A stretch of DNA of 64,000 nt from assembly GCF_003813775.1 (NCBI RefSeq), contig NZ_RPDH01000001.1, positions 1,488,001 to 1,552,000 on the forward strand, given 5' to 3'. Positions 1-9,309 of the stretch are shown piece by piece. The position numbers and the translations under genes were made by a program. The notes below the pieces were generated by a model, which was not told the origin of the DNA, searched no databases, and was given only the letters and a program-made list of their open reading frames with translations. The DNA comes from Chitinophaga lutea (lineage in GTDB: Bacteria > Bacteroidota > Bacteroidia > Chitinophagales > Chitinophagaceae). Numbering within the stretch: the first letter of the stretch is position 1; each line of letters starts with the position of its first letter.

Positions 1-1
1 T

Positions 2-181
2 GGCGCGCAGTTCGTCAGCGCGTTGATTGAACATGACCTCATTGACGAATACAATTTGTTTATCAACCCAATCAGTCTGGGTAATGGTTTAAGTATTTTC
101 AAAGGGAAAAAATACCTGAAACTGGCAAAATCAGTGGTCTACAGGAGCGGGATTGTGGTGAATACCTATATCAAAGGTTAG
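2..181 (+). CDS. C-terminal end of a DHFR/RibD-like reductase (5' truncated by the window)
   Basis: An open frame enters from the left edge and stops at TAG 179-181, giving 59 residues. The stretch LIDEYNLFINPISLGNG followed by LSIFKG is the typical C-terminal core of the RibD C-terminal / dihydrofolate-reductase-like family (YyaP/YwjB type). Members are small cytosolic NADPH-dependent reductase-fold proteins, usually about 170-190 residues, so roughly two thirds of the gene lies outside. The substrate cannot be predicted. The next gene is convergent, with only 6 bases between the stop codons. Confidence 0.75.
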   Translation, partial: GAQFVSALIEHDLIDEYNLFINPISLGNGLSIFKGKKYLKLAKSVVYRSGIVVNTYIKG

Positions 182-187
182 TTCGTG

Positions 188-646
188 TTACACTTCCGTG
201 AAGTGGACTTTATACGTTTTCGGAATTTGCAGTTGGGCCAGGCGATACCCCCGGGTGGTTCTGATATTGGCAATCCACTCATCCGTACCGCCAAAATCAA
301 TGATCCAGGAATTGTAACTATTCAGTCCCTTAAAGGGCCCCGGTTCAAAAATTAAGGTCAGTGCGAGCTGATACATATCGTCCCGCTTCGAAAACTGGCG
401 GGTGATATCAAAGCTGAAATGCTCGCCTGTTTCGTCACCCCAATCGTAAGTACCATATTGAAACAGCAGCATGTCATCATGCGGATTTTTCCCGTTTGAA
501 ATACTTTTGACCTTGATTTCATCGTACAGTGTTTTTGAAAGTCCGATAACATCGTCGGGCGTTAATACGGAGCCTGCCCCGATCAACTGTTTGACTGCTG
601 CCAGATATTCATTTTCAATGTTTTTCAGTTCCACCGATCGGGGCAT
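188..646 (-). CDS. hypothetical protein
   Basis: A 152-residue soluble protein with no signal peptide or membrane segment and no family I recognise. I start it at ATG 646; the frame extends to a TTG at 688 but nothing supports that start. The N-terminal half is charged and probably helical. The second half is rich in aromatic and polar residues (DDMLLFQYGTYDWGD, then repeated F/I-rich strands), as in a small beta-rich fold. It converges on the DHFR-like gene and lies downstream of the TPR gene on the same strand with an 87-base gap. An immunity-type or ligand-binding protein would fit this size and composition, but that is a guess. Confidence 0.55.
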   Translation of the reverse strand: MPRSVELKNIENEYLAAVKQLIGAGSVLTPDDVIGLSKTLYDEIKVKSISNGKNPHDDMLLFQYGTYDWGDETGEHFSFDITRQFSKRDDMYQLALTLIFEPGPFKGLNSYNSWIIDFGGTDEWIANIRTTRGYRLAQLQIPKTYKVHFTEV

Positions 647-733
647 ATTGATGTTCTTTTGTGCTTGCTTAAACTTCGCGGCAAACAACCGGCTGTTTTA
701 TCCGGCATTGGTTTCTGCCATCCAAACGCCATC

Positions 734-1531
734 CTATTCTTTGTCACAATAAAGGAAAAGCATATCATCGACCGCGTTATCGCCAAGTTGTTTTGCCTTC
801 CGTAAATCCTCACAGGCCTCTTTAGTTTGTTTTTTGGTGGGTTTAAGATTCCCTTTCCCCGTCAGCAGATTGATTTTCGCAACGCCTCTGTTTGCATAGG
901 CTTCTTTGTAGTCCGGGTTTAGCCGGATAGCAGCGTCGTAGTCCTTAATTTCGCCTGCAAGGTCCATCAACATGTTTTTTGACGCGCCCCGGTTGAAGTA
1001 AGGTTCGGCATCGTTTGCATCGAGCGACAAACACCTGTCGTAATACCGCACCGCCTGTACAAATTGCTGCTGCTGGCCGCAAATCCTGGCGAGGTAAAAC
1101 AAGGCAGCCTGCCCTTGTTTCTCAGTACTGTCTTTAGTCAATACGTATTGAAAATCCTTTTGAGCGCCTTCCAAATCGTCTGCATATGCTTTGGATTTCC
1201 CTCTGTCTATATACGAAGCCAGATCTGAAGCATCCAGTGCTATGGCCCGATCTAAATCCGAAACGGCCTTCTTGTACTCTCCCAGCCCGTTATAGCAAAA
1301 TGCACGGTAGATAAAACAGTGTTTTTTTAGTTTATCTGCGGTGGCTTTGCCCAGAACATCCGAAAAAGCCCCTTCGGCCTCCCGGAAATTCTCTTCCCGC
1401 AATAACTTCACGGCCTTTTCGAAATCCGGCCTGAGCTCCGCCTGCCCGTAACAAAACAAGCAGCTGAACAGGGCCGGCAGAACCATGATGAGCCTTCGCA
1501 TGATGACTGGAAGGGATAGTGTCGGTTTCAT
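734..1531 (-). CDS. secreted or periplasmic TPR-repeat protein
   Basis: About 265 residues. I start at ATG 1531; ATG 1501 is equally possible, and the upstream extension of the frame to 1636 has no signal-peptide character. The N-terminus has basic residues, then a hydrophobic core (LIMVLPALFSCLFCYGQ), a typical Bacteroidota signal peptide ending in Gln. The rest is helical TPR repeats with the usual A/Y/G pattern (YRAFCYNGLGEYKKAVSDL, YFNRGASKNMLMDLAGEIK, YANRGVAKINL), about five units. TPR solenoids bind other proteins. No catalytic domain is present, so the partner is unknown. Confidence 0.8.
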   Translation of the reverse strand: MKPTLSLPVIMRRLIMVLPALFSCLFCYGQAELRPDFEKAVKLLREENFREAEGAFSDVLGKATADKLKKHCFIYRAFCYNGLGEYKKAVSDLDRAIALDASDLASYIDRGKSKAYADDLEGAQKDFQYVLTKDSTEKQGQAALFYLARICGQQQQFVQAVRYYDRCLSLDANDAEPYFNRGASKNMLMDLAGEIKDYDAAIRLNPDYKEAYANRGVAKINLLTGKGNLKPTKKQTKEACEDLRKAKQLGDNAVDDMLFLYCDKE

Positions 1532-1693
1532 GATAGAGATATTGATGTTGCACACATACTTTATACAGCATACGGGCAAGACAGATACAATCCGGACACT
1601 GCGCCGTTCAATGAATTTACACAAAAGCCCGGTCATTTCAATGCACCTTCTACACCCATTTAATGTGTACTTTGCATTAAATTCGCCCTCACT

Positions 1694-2353
1694 ATGAGCA
1701 CAAAATCTCTCAAAATAAAAGTCTCTCCGGTAATCGGCTCCGTTTCAGCCCGGTACATCGCCCCGGCGAATGCTAAATGCATCTTTACGCTGGCCCATGG
1801 GGCAGGCGCCGGGATGGACCATTCCTTTATGGAAACCCTTTCCAATGCCCTTTCAGCCGTCGGCATCGCCACCCTGCGGTTCAACTTCCCCTTCGCCGAA
1901 AATAAAAAAGGCAGGCCCGATTCACCGGTTGTAGCACATGCGACCATTGAGGCCGCCATCAAAAAGGCGCAAGAGCTCAATCCCGGCCTGCCGTTGTTTG
2001 CGTCCGGCAAATCTTTCGGGGGAAGAATGAGCTCCCAATACCTGTCAGAACGCCCGGAAAGTCCGGCAAAAGGCATCATCTTTTACGGATTTCCGTTGCA
2101 TGCCGCAGGCAAACCGTCCATCGATCGGGCAGGCCATCTGAAAGCGCTGAAAATACCGATGCTTTTTCTTCAGGGCTCCAAAGACACCCTGGCTACATGG
2201 GACCTGATAGAAAACGTGTGCAAATCGCTGCGCAAAGCCACACTGGTCAAATTTGAAGGAGCGGACCATTCTTTTAAGGCGGGCAAAACGGATGTGATGT
2301 CGTTACTGGTGGATGCAACCAATAAGTGGGTGGATAAGATGCTCAGGAAATAA
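1694..2353 (+). CDS. alpha/beta hydrolase, KANL3/Tex30-like family
   Basis: A 219-residue cytosolic protein. The features match the small dienelactone-hydrolase-like KANL3/Tex30 family: an oxyanion-side motif LAHGAGAGMDH, a nucleophile elbow GKSFGG with Ser in the middle, then strand residues leading to a probable acid (LQGSKDTLA) and the catalytic His in GADHSF. Substrates of bacterial members are not established. The start ATG 1694 follows a near-consensus GTACTTTG element. The gene stands alone, divergent from the TPR gene. Confidence 0.85.
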   Translation: MSTKSLKIKVSPVIGSVSARYIAPANAKCIFTLAHGAGAGMDHSFMETLSNALSAVGIATLRFNFPFAENKKGRPDSPVVAHATIEAAIKKAQELNPGLPLFASGKSFGGRMSSQYLSERPESPAKGIIFYGFPLHAAGKPSIDRAGHLKALKIPMLFLQGSKDTLATWDLIENVCKSLRKATLVKFEGADHSFKAGKTDVMSLLVDATNKWVDKMLRK

Positions 2354-2449
2354 ACAGACGCACTGCCCCTGTTCAACTCCCGATCAATGCGCAATACATC
2401 CCTTCAACGCATGGAGGTGTTGAGCATATCAACGTGATCAGCACCGCTG

Positions 2450-3370
2450 TCACAACCCTGATTTTATTTTCGTCAGTTCCCCCAGCAATGCCGTTTCCCT
2501 CACCGCCTCCTCCATCCCCAACCCCTTCGCCATCCGGGCGATCGCCAGGTTCAGCGTATCGATCTCCGTTTCGCGGCCGTTCTTAATGTCCTGCAAGGTG
2601 GAAATCAGCTGCCCGTCAGATGAGCGGCTGATGCGCAACAGGTTTTGCTCCACTTCGCCGGCATCGAGGTGAATTCCTTTTTCACGGGCAATGGCCATAC
2701 ACTCTGTGATGATGCGGTTTGCTATGCCCAGCGCTGCTTCGTTGCGGTGGAATATGCCGTTATCGATATCCAGCAAGGGGCATACGGAATTGAATGCACA
2801 ATTGATGATCGCTTTTTTCCAGACGATCGTTTCAATGTCATTGTCCGCTTTGAACTGGAAACGGGCGCTATCGAGGAGCGACACCACTTCATGGAGGCCC
2901 GCCACTGTTCCCCGTACGATTCCAATGGGAGATACGGACACCGGCTTGAACCGCACCGCATTCTCACTCACCGTCTGCGCCGTCACAAACAGCACACACC
3001 GGTAAACCGCCGGGTAGTCGAGCTCAATGAAGGGCTGTTCTACCTCCAAACCGTTTTGCAATAAAACAAGCGGGGAATTGCCGGCTTTCTGCCGCAGCGT
3101 TTCCGCCAGCCGCCGGTTACCGTAAGATTTATTGGTCAGCACAATTACACCATTCAATTCGGAAAACTGGCTGAACGAGCTCACTTCAACCGCTGCTTCA
3201 ATTGTGTCACCGGTTTCCGGTATCACCTGCAGGGTACGCGTTTCCGTCAACCCGTCGTCCACACTGCCCCGCAGCAGGTACACCTTCCTGTTTTCCAGCC
3301 GCAGCGCTACCGCGAGCGTTTTGCCGATCGCACCGGCGCCAATGATGTAGATATTTTGCAGATCGTTCAT
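2450..3370 (-). CDS. ketopantoate reductase (PanE/ApbA) family protein
   Basis: 306 residues from ATG 3370; a TTG at 3379 would add three residues. The N-terminal Rossmann motif is IYIIGAGAIGKTLA (GxGxxG), followed by an alpha-helical C-terminal domain containing the family segment VWKKAIINCAFNSVCPLLD, where the Lys is the expected catalytic residue. The family reduces 2-dehydropantoate to pantoate with NADPH in CoA biosynthesis, but many paralogues act on other 2-keto acids. No panB or panC neighbour supports the pantothenate role, so the substrate is uncertain. Confidence 0.85.
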   Translation of the reverse strand: MNDLQNIYIIGAGAIGKTLAVALRLENRKVYLLRGSVDDGLTETRTLQVIPETGDTIEAAVEVSSFSQFSELNGVIVLTNKSYGNRRLAETLRQKAGNSPLVLLQNGLEVEQPFIELDYPAVYRCVLFVTAQTVSENAVRFKPVSVSPIGIVRGTVAGLHEVVSLLDSARFQFKADNDIETIVWKKAIINCAFNSVCPLLDIDNGIFHRNEAALGIANRIITECMAIAREKGIHLDAGEVEQNLLRISRSSDGQLISTLQDIKNGRETEIDTLNLAIARMAKGLGMEEAVRETALLGELTKIKSGL

Positions 3371-3600
3371 GGCTATCAATATTCGTGCAGCTTAAAATTC
3401 GGCAAAATATAATTCGGTGCACAGATGCAGTTTTATGAAATTTGACCATATCAGTTGCGGGTTAAGGCATTATCGGATACAAGGAACGATCAAAAACACA
3501 GGGCTTGGCAAAGTGATCCGCCGCCAGCTATAAAATCTGTTCTGATACTGCGTTGAAGTGCAGGGGTTTGAATACCGGACTAAAGTGCCGCATCGGTACC

Positions 3601-3632
3601 AATAAAAAGAGGCGCCCGGTTGAGCGCCTCTG
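3601..3632 (-). terminator. intrinsic terminator of the secreted hypothetical gene
   Basis: An 8-bp perfect stem, AGAGGCGC (3608-3615) with GCGCCTCT (3624-3631), and an 8-base loop. On the minus strand it is followed by a T-run (3603-3607 read in reverse). It sits 7 bases past the stop of the gene at 3639. Confidence 0.7.
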
Positions 3633-3638
3633 TAAAAA

Positions 3639-4070
3639 CTATTCCGTCACGCATTCCGGACAGCAGTCGGGCCATTCAAACGACGTGGTGGCGTACGCGT
3701 ACGCGCCATTGTCGCATACCACTTCGCCCTCCAGGTCGCCGGCACAATACAGGTCATCGTCCGCGAAGCGGTGCGAGATGTACACGTCGCTGTAATTGAT
3801 GTAGTCGCTGTAAGTGGCGAAACCGTTGATCAGGCCGTTGCCCCATACATTGTAGGTGACCGCCGAGGGTGTGCCCACATAGTAATAGTACACCCATACC
3901 TCATTAAAAGCAGGGTCGTACATCAGCTCGAAAAAAGTAATGGTGCCGGTCGCCGTTTTGATGTTCCTCGCAATTTTCAGGGACTTTTTCTTAGAGATGC
4001 AATTGGCCGCTCCGGGCAGCATCAGCAGGCCGCATACCAGCAATGCAAAAACAAGTGTGAATCGTTTCAT
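3639..4070 (-). CDS. secreted cysteine-containing hypothetical protein
   Basis: 143 residues from ATG 4070. The N-terminus (MKRFTLVFALLVCGLLMLPG) is a clear Sec signal peptide. The mature part is short, rich in Tyr, Asp and aromatic residues (VWVYYYYVG, ATYSDYINYSD) and has several Cys, including C-C-x-x-C at the very end (PDCCPECVTE), as in an extracytoplasmic disulfide-stabilised protein. I do not recognise a family. It has its own terminator. Its upstream region is shared with the divergent metal ATPase. Confidence 0.65.
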   Translation of the reverse strand: MKRFTLVFALLVCGLLMLPGAANCISKKKSLKIARNIKTATGTITFFELMYDPAFNEVWVYYYYVGTPSAVTYNVWGNGLINGFATYSDYINYSDVYISHRFADDDLYCAGDLEGEVVCDNGAYAYATTSFEWPDCCPECVTE

Positions 4071-4425
4071 AGTGGAATTGTATTTAGGGTGAAAAAAAAC
4101 GCAGGGTTGTCTTAAGCACGGGCCTAACAAAAGGGTCTTATTAAATATAGTGCAAAGATTCGATGTATGCAAGCCGCCCGGTTCAATGAAAGGAGGCCGT
4201 CACTTCACTGTCCCCCTGCGTCAAAGCAGATCCGCCAGAACAATGTCATCGCCGTTCCCTTACATCGACAGGAAACACTGCATCCCCCGCCCCGGAAGAA
4301 CCACCCGTAGCGGTTACTTTGCAACTGTGATACAAAGATTTCGGGGAAGCCAATGCGCCGATTGTCTTACTTTAGCGGCATACCGGCCATGGATATATTT
4401 TCAACGAACCCACCCATCTGCTGCT
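4071..4425. other. 355-base divergent intergenic region
   Basis: This lies between the secreted hypothetical gene (leftward) and the metal ATPase (rightward). The ATPase frame stays open back to 4150, but that extension is Pro/Arg-rich, unlike any N-terminal metal-binding domain, and I treat it as noncoding. Near-consensus -7 elements (TTACTTTG around 4314-4321, TTACTTTAG around 4368) could drive the ATPase. I see no clear operator palindrome. Confidence 0.5.
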
Positions 4426-6858
4426 ATGGAAAAACTAAAAATCAACATAGACCTCATCCTCCCCGACATCCCCGACGAAAAAGACGCCTGCGTGCAACGC
4501 ATCATCGCCATCATGGAAGGCAGGCAGGGCATCGAAAAAGCGCACATCATACCGGGCGACAAACCGCAGCTGTGCTTTCACTACAATCCTGACATCATTA
4601 CGGTAGACCGGGTGGAAAACATGGCCCGGCAGGCAGGGGCCGGCATCTCGCAACGCTACGGCCACATCCTGGCATCCGTGGAAGGCATCCGCCATCAGCG
4701 GCAGACGCGCCTCATCGAAGCCGCCATCAGCGGCACGCCGGGCATTCTCTCCATTGCCGTATCTGCGGCGGGACAGGTAATGATCGAATTCGACACGGAA
4801 CAGGTCAGCGAAGAAAAAGTATATACCCTCCTTGAAAAAGAAGGGCTCCGGATAACGGACCACCGCCATGCCCATGGCCACAATCACGATCACGGGGAAC
4901 CCGGGCACGAACATGCACACGGCGGCATTTTCGGAAAGAACACGGAACTGATATTCAGTATTTCCTGCGGCGCGTTACTGGGTATCGGGTTTGCCCTTTC
5001 CCGCATCCCCGCCATGCCCGCCCTTGTTCCGCTGGTCTGTTATATCGCCGCCTATTTTTTCGGCGGCTTTTTCACAGCGAAAGAAGCGGTGGAAACTATC
5101 CGGAAGGGCGGTTTTGAGATCGACTTCCTGATGCTGGTGGCGGCTATCGGCGCGGCTATCCTCGGCAGCTGGGCGGAAGGGGCGCTCCTGCTGTTTTTGT
5201 TCAGCCTGGGGCATGCACTGGAACATTTTGCGATGGAGAAAGCGCGGAAGTCCATCGCCGCGCTCACGGAACTGGCCCCTAAAACGGCCTTGCGGAAAAC
5301 GAACGGGCAACCGGAAGAAGTTAAAATAGAAGCGCTCGGGCAAGGTGATATCATCATCGTACGCCCGAACACCAAAATCGCGGCAGACGGCGTTGTGGTG
5401 AACGGCAGCAGCAGCGTGAACCAGGCGCCCATCACGGGTGAAAGCATCCCTGTCGATAAAGTGGCGGTAGCGGACGCCGGCATCGGTATCGAAGCCGCCG
5501 CGCAGCTCGACGCACAGTACAGGGTATTCGCAGGCACCATCAATGGCAACGGACTACTTGAAATAAAAGTCACCAAAACAGCCGGCGACTCCACGCTTTC
5601 CCGCCTCGTCAAAATGGTGAATGAAGCGCAGACGCAAAAATCCCCCACCCAGCAGTTCACCGACAGATTCGAAAAGTATTTTGTACCGGCCGTATTGATA
5701 CTCGTGGCGTTATTGTGTTTTGCTTTTGTGGTGATCGACGAGCCTTTCAAAGTCAGCTTCTACCGGGCAATGGCGGTACTGGTAGCCGCAAGCCCGTGTG
5801 CGCTGGCCATCTCCACGCCCAGCGCGGTATTGAGCGGCGTGGCGCGGGCCGCCCGCGCGGGTGTGCTGATCAAGGGAGGCCGGCCGCTGGAAGACCTCGG
5901 CACCCTCACCGCCCTCGCATTCGATAAAACCGGCACCCTCACGGAAGGCAAACCGAAACTCACCAGCATCGTGCCGCTCACGGGCCTGACGGAAAACGAA
6001 CTGCTGAAAACCGTCGTAGCCGTGGAAGCCCTCAGCGACCACCCGCTGGCCAAAGCCATCGTGCGCGACGGGAAAACCAGGCTGGGCAATGAAATCATCC
6101 CGCCCGCGCACGGCATGGAAGCCGTACTCGGCAAAGGCATCAAAGCCAGGCTGGGCAACGACGACATCTTCATCGGCAACATCGCGCTGTTCACTTCCCT
6201 CGGAGACGTGCCCCTGCCGGACAGCTTGCAGGAGGCCGTGAAGAAACTGGAAGCAGCCGGCAATACCACCATGGTGATACGGCAAAACCGGACGTTCACC
6301 GGCATCATCGCCGTCATGGACACTCCCCGCCCGGAAGCCAAAGAAGCCCTCCAAAAACTGCAGCAAACAGGCATCCGCAAAATGGTGATGCTCACGGGCG
6401 ACAACCAGCAGGTGGCGGAAGCGATCGCCGCGCAAACCGGCATCACCGAAGCCTGGGGCAACCTGTTGCCGGAACAGAAGGTAGCCGCCATTCAGAAACT
6501 GGCCGCACAGGAAAACAAAGTCGCCATGATCGGCGACGGCGTGAACGATGCGCCCGCCATGGCCAAAAGCACCGTAGGCATTGCCATGGGCGCGGCCGGC
6601 AGCGATGTGGCGCTGGAAACGGCCGACATTGCGCTGATGGGCGACCAGCTCACCCTGCTGCCCTTCGCCATCGGCCTCAGCCGCAAAGCGAAAAAGATCA
6701 TCCGGCAAAACCTCGTGATCAGCCTGGGCGTAGTAGCCATGCTGGTGCCGCTCACCATCTTCGGCGTAGCGTCTATCGGCCCGGCCGTGATGGCCCACGA
6801 AGGCTCCACCCTCGTAGTGGTGTTCAATGCCCTGCGGCTGCTGGCATATAAAAAATGA
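4426..6858 (+). CDS. P1B-4-like heavy-metal efflux ATPase
   Basis: 810 residues. Visible P-type ATPase motifs in order: TGES in the actuator domain, SPC (456-458) in the metal-binding membrane helix, DKTGTLTEG with the phosphorylated Asp at 500, SDHPLAKA (the HP motif of P1B ATPases), GDGVNDAPA, and HEGS with N-x-x-R-L at 791-803. SPC instead of CPC, together with HEG(G/S), marks the P1B-4 subgroup, whose members export Co2+, Fe2+ or Zn2+ from the cytosol. The N-terminus has two ferredoxin-like domains without the usual CxxC, then a His-rich stretch (146-170) likely to bind divalent metal. I chose ATG 4426 because the conserved N-terminal domain starts there. The metal is uncertain. Confidence 0.9.
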   Translation: MEKLKINIDLILPDIPDEKDACVQRIIAIMEGRQGIEKAHIIPGDKPQLCFHYNPDIITVDRVENMARQAGAGISQRYGHILASVEGIRHQRQTRLIEAAISGTPGILSIAVSAAGQVMIEFDTEQVSEEKVYTLLEKEGLRITDHRHAHGHNHDHGEPGHEHAHGGIFGKNTELIFSISCGALLGIGFALSRIPAMPALVPLVCYIAAYFFGGFFTAKEAVETIRKGGFEIDFLMLVAAIGAAILGSWAEGALLLFLFSLGHALEHFAMEKARKSIAALTELAPKTALRKTNGQPEEVKIEALGQGDIIIVRPNTKIAADGVVVNGSSSVNQAPITGESIPVDKVAVADAGIGIEAAAQLDAQYRVFAGTINGNGLLEIKVTKTAGDSTLSRLVKMVNEAQTQKSPTQQFTDRFEKYFVPAVLILVALLCFAFVVIDEPFKVSFYRAMAVLVAASPCALAISTPSAVLSGVARAARAGVLIKGGRPLEDLGTLTALAFDKTGTLTEGKPKLTSIVPLTGLTENELLKTVVAVEALSDHPLAKAIVRDGKTRLGNEIIPPAHGMEAVLGKGIKARLGNDDIFIGNIALFTSLGDVPLPDSLQEAVKKLEAAGNTTMVIRQNRTFTGIIAVMDTPRPEAKEALQKLQQTGIRKMVMLTGDNQQVAEAIAAQTGITEAWGNLLPEQKVAAIQKLAAQENKVAMIGDGVNDAPAMAKSTVGIAMGAAGSDVALETADIALMGDQLTLLPFAIGLSRKAKKIIRQNLVISLGVVAMLVPLTIFGVASIGPAVMAHEGSTLVVVFNALRLLAYKK

Positions 6859-6931
6859 ACAACCGGCAATATTCACCGGTTCCTGGTAAACGGGAAAACA
6901 CACCGGCCACCACCGCATTTTCAAAAGCAAT

Positions 6932-6968
6932 AAAAAACGCCCGGCAGTACCGGGCGTTTCTTTTTTTT
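6932..6968. terminator. bidirectional terminator between convergent genes
   Basis: A 10-bp perfect stem, AAACGCCCGG (6935-6944) with CCGGGCGTTT (6950-6959), and a CAGTA loop. A-rich sequence precedes it and a T-run (6957-6968) follows it, so it can end both the ATPase transcript and the leftward hydrolase transcript. Confidence 0.85.
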
Positions 6969-7854
6969 AGAATTTGATTTCCGCAGGTGGCGTATTATTC
7001 AGGAACGGCGTGGTGACGTTCATGATCTTTTCCGTTTCCATCATGAGCGTTACGTGGCCTGTGGCGGGAAAAATGGCGAGGCGCGATTTCGGCACACCGC
7101 CGGCCATGTCTGCGAAGATGTCCCCACCCAGCAGCCGGTACATGTCGGTTTTGTGCGTCATGTCCACCCCGTCGTTATCGCCCATGATCAGTAATACCGG
7201 GGCTTTGATGCCTTTGATATTGTTTTCGCCGAGGTTAAAATCTACCTGGTCCAGCTGCATGTACTTCGTGACGAACTTTTTCCAGTCGCCCGGTTTGGGC
7301 GCAACACTCTCATATACGGCTTTCAGCGGCGAGCCGTCGAACATATCGGGTGTGAAGGTCTTGAAAGCCTCCACCGCTTCCGGCCGCCAGCCGTTCATTT
7401 TGTATACGGTGGAAAGCGCCACGAGTTTTTTCACCATTTTCGGATGTGCGATGGCCAGCTGGAATGCAACGGTACCGCCGAGGCTGTAACCGAGCACATC
7501 GGCGCTGTCAATTTTCAGGTGTTTGAGAAGGCCGGCCACATCATCCGCCAGCGCGGGGTAGGTGGGCTTGCGGTCGATGTCGCCCGTGTGCCCGTGCCCC
7601 TGCATTTCCAGCGCGATCACTTTACGGGTTTTCGCCAGTTCCGGGATCAGCTGGCTCCAGTTCAGGTTAATGGTCATGAAGCTGCCGTGCAGCAATACGA
7701 TGGGCTCGCCTTCGCCGTGGATTTCATAATACAGCTTGAGGCCGTTCACCGGTGCATAACCGGACGATTTTAAAGTGGCGAGGGGTTGTTGCGTCTGGGC
7801 GTTCACGGCGGCGAACGTGCAAAGAGATAACAGCAGTGCAAAAAGCTTTTTCAT
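6967..7854 (-). CDS. exported alpha/beta hydrolase
   Basis: 295 residues. The signal peptide MKKLFALLLSLCTFAAVNAQ is followed by an alpha/beta-hydrolase domain with LLHGSFM (oxyanion loop), nucleophile elbow GYSLGG, probable acid in LIMGDNDGVD and His in ATGHVTLM. It therefore acts in the periplasm or outside the cell on an ester-like or other small substrate that I cannot name. The gene is preceded by an exact TAnnTTTG element and shares the strong terminator with the metal ATPase. Confidence 0.85.
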   Translation of the reverse strand: MKKLFALLLSLCTFAAVNAQTQQPLATLKSSGYAPVNGLKLYYEIHGEGEPIVLLHGSFMTINLNWSQLIPELAKTRKVIALEMQGHGHTGDIDRKPTYPALADDVAGLLKHLKIDSADVLGYSLGGTVAFQLAIAHPKMVKKLVALSTVYKMNGWRPEAVEAFKTFTPDMFDGSPLKAVYESVAPKPGDWKKFVTKYMQLDQVDFNLGENNIKGIKAPVLLIMGDNDGVDMTHKTDMYRLLGGDIFADMAGGVPKSRLAIFPATGHVTLMMETEKIMNVTTPFLNNTPPAEIKF

Positions 7855-7885
7855 TGTTTTCTGGTTTTAGTCAGGTTTAACAATG

Positions 7886-7893
7886 CAAACATA
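7886..7893 (-). promoter_or_regulatory. -7 promoter element (TATGTTTG)
   Basis: An exact match to the Bacteroidota TAnnTTTG element on the minus strand, 31 bases before the start of the exported hydrolase. I see no good TTTG -33 box at 19-21 bases. Confidence 0.45.
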
Positions 7894-7965
7894 AGCCCGT
7901 CCACCGGATTCGATGGTGTGCTATCACGACATTTGTGGGGCGGTTTGCGACTTCTTGGAAAAGCC

Positions 7966-9309
7966 CTATGATTCCAGCCCTAATCGTCTTGAAATATCGG
8001 AACTGAATTTGTTCTGCGGATCGTATTTCCGTTTCACGGCCAGCCATTCGGTGTACCGGGGATACATGGCCTTGAACGTTTTTTCATCGAGCAGCGCATC
8101 TTTGCCGAGGTACAGGCGGCCGCCGTATTCCAGCACTTTCGCATCCAGTTTCGGGGTAAAGGCCAGCAGTTGAGGAGTTACGGGGAAATCGATCGCCAGC
8201 GTGTAGCCACGGAACGGGAACGACAGGATACCCTGGCCGTCGCCCATTTTCTTGAATACGTTCAAAAACGGCATGCAACCGCTATCGGCGATCATGTTGA
8301 GGATTTCGGTGAGATGCCGTTTGCCGTTCTCTTCCGGTATCACAAACTGGTACTGTACAAATCCGCGTTTACCGTAGCCTTTGTTCCAGTTGTTGATGGC
8401 ATCGAGGGGGAAGAAAAATTTATCGTAATGCACAAACGCTTTCGGGGAGTTCTGCACGAAGGCGATCACTTTGTTGAGGATACGCACCGTGAGGCCGTTA
8501 AGGGCAAAACCGGGAAGGAAGAAAGGAACGCTCAGTTTCCCGGAGCGGTGCAGTTTCAGCGGCTCCTGTCTCAGCTTCTCCGGTAATTCATGCAATGCAG
8601 CGCCGTTGCCGAGGGTGAGTACGCCGCTGCCCAGCTTGCTGCCTTTCGCCAGCGCGTCGATCCAGGCAACGGAATAGTTGTACGTGTGATCATATTCCTC
8701 CAGCGCTGCCAGCATATGATCGAGGTTTTTGATGCGCACGGATTTCTGCCGGAAATACGTGGTTTCTATTTTGCGCAGCTGCATTTTTACGGTGAGGATG
8801 ATGCCGAGCAGGCCCAGCCCGCCGAAGTTGGCCCAGAAAAGGTCCGCATTTTCCGTGCGCGACGCGGTAACGATGCTGCCGTCGGCCAGCAGGATGGTAA
8901 AGGAAAGCACGCAATTCACGAAGGAACCGTCGGTGTGGTGGGCTTTGCCGTGGATGTCGTTGGCAATGGCGCCGCCGAGGGTGACGAACTTCGTACCGGG
9001 GCAGATCATCGGGAACCAGCCTTTCGGGGCGAATACCGAGATGATCTCATCGAGGCTGGCGCCGGCCTGGCATTCCAGCACGCCGGTGGTGTCGTCCCAG
9101 GCGATGAAATAGTTGAGATGGGTGCAAAGCACCACGTTGCGGTTTTCATTCACCGCCTGGTCGCCGTAGCTCCTGCCCAGTCCGCGGGCAATCACGGGGC
9201 CGTCTTTTAAAGCATCCCTGGAATCGTTTTCGCTGCGGGGGGTTAAGATATAAGACTCGGCAACGGGGTAATTGCCCCAGCCCGCCAATTTTCCTTTCTT
9301 CAGTGGCAT
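7966..9309 (-). CDS. FAD-dependent oxidase, DprE1/aldonolactone oxidase-like
   Basis: 447 residues from ATG 9309. The N-terminal PCMH-type FAD domain shows RGLGRSYGDQ and GTKFVTLGGAIANDIHGK, the motif block shared by D-arabinono-lactone oxidases and decaprenylphosphoryl-ribose oxidase (DprE1). The C-terminal half carries the family's conserved YGKRGFVQYQFVIP and ends with YDPQNKFSSDISRRLGL. DprE1 works with an SDR partner (DprE2) to epimerise a lipid-linked ribose. An SDR does lie next door (9563) but divergently and with the wrong subgroup motifs, so the pair is probably coincidental. A sugar or sugar-lactone oxidase is the safe call. Confidence 0.85.
   Translation of the reverse strand: MPLKKGKLAGWGNYPVAESYILTPRSENDSRDALKDGPVIARGLGRSYGDQAVNENRNVVLCTHLNYFIAWDDTTGVLECQAGASLDEIISVFAPKGWFPMICPGTKFVTLGGAIANDIHGKAHHTDGSFVNCVLSFTILLADGSIVTASRTENADLFWANFGGLGLLGIILTVKMQLRKIETTYFRQKSVRIKNLDHMLAALEEYDHTYNYSVAWIDALAKGSKLGSGVLTLGNGAALHELPEKLRQEPLKLHRSGKLSVPFFLPGFALNGLTVRILNKVIAFVQNSPKAFVHYDKFFFPLDAINNWNKGYGKRGFVQYQFVIPEENGKRHLTEILNMIADSGCMPFLNVFKKMGDGQGILSFPFRGYTLAIDFPVTPQLLAFTPKLDAKVLEYGGRLYLGKDALLDEKTFKAMYPRYTEWLAVKRKYDPQNKFSSDISRRLGLES

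Noticed and set aside
5710..6930. 406-codon minus-strand frame across the metal ATPase
   Set aside because: Shadow of the ATPase gene, with composition typical of GC-rich antisense frames. It also runs through the terminator.
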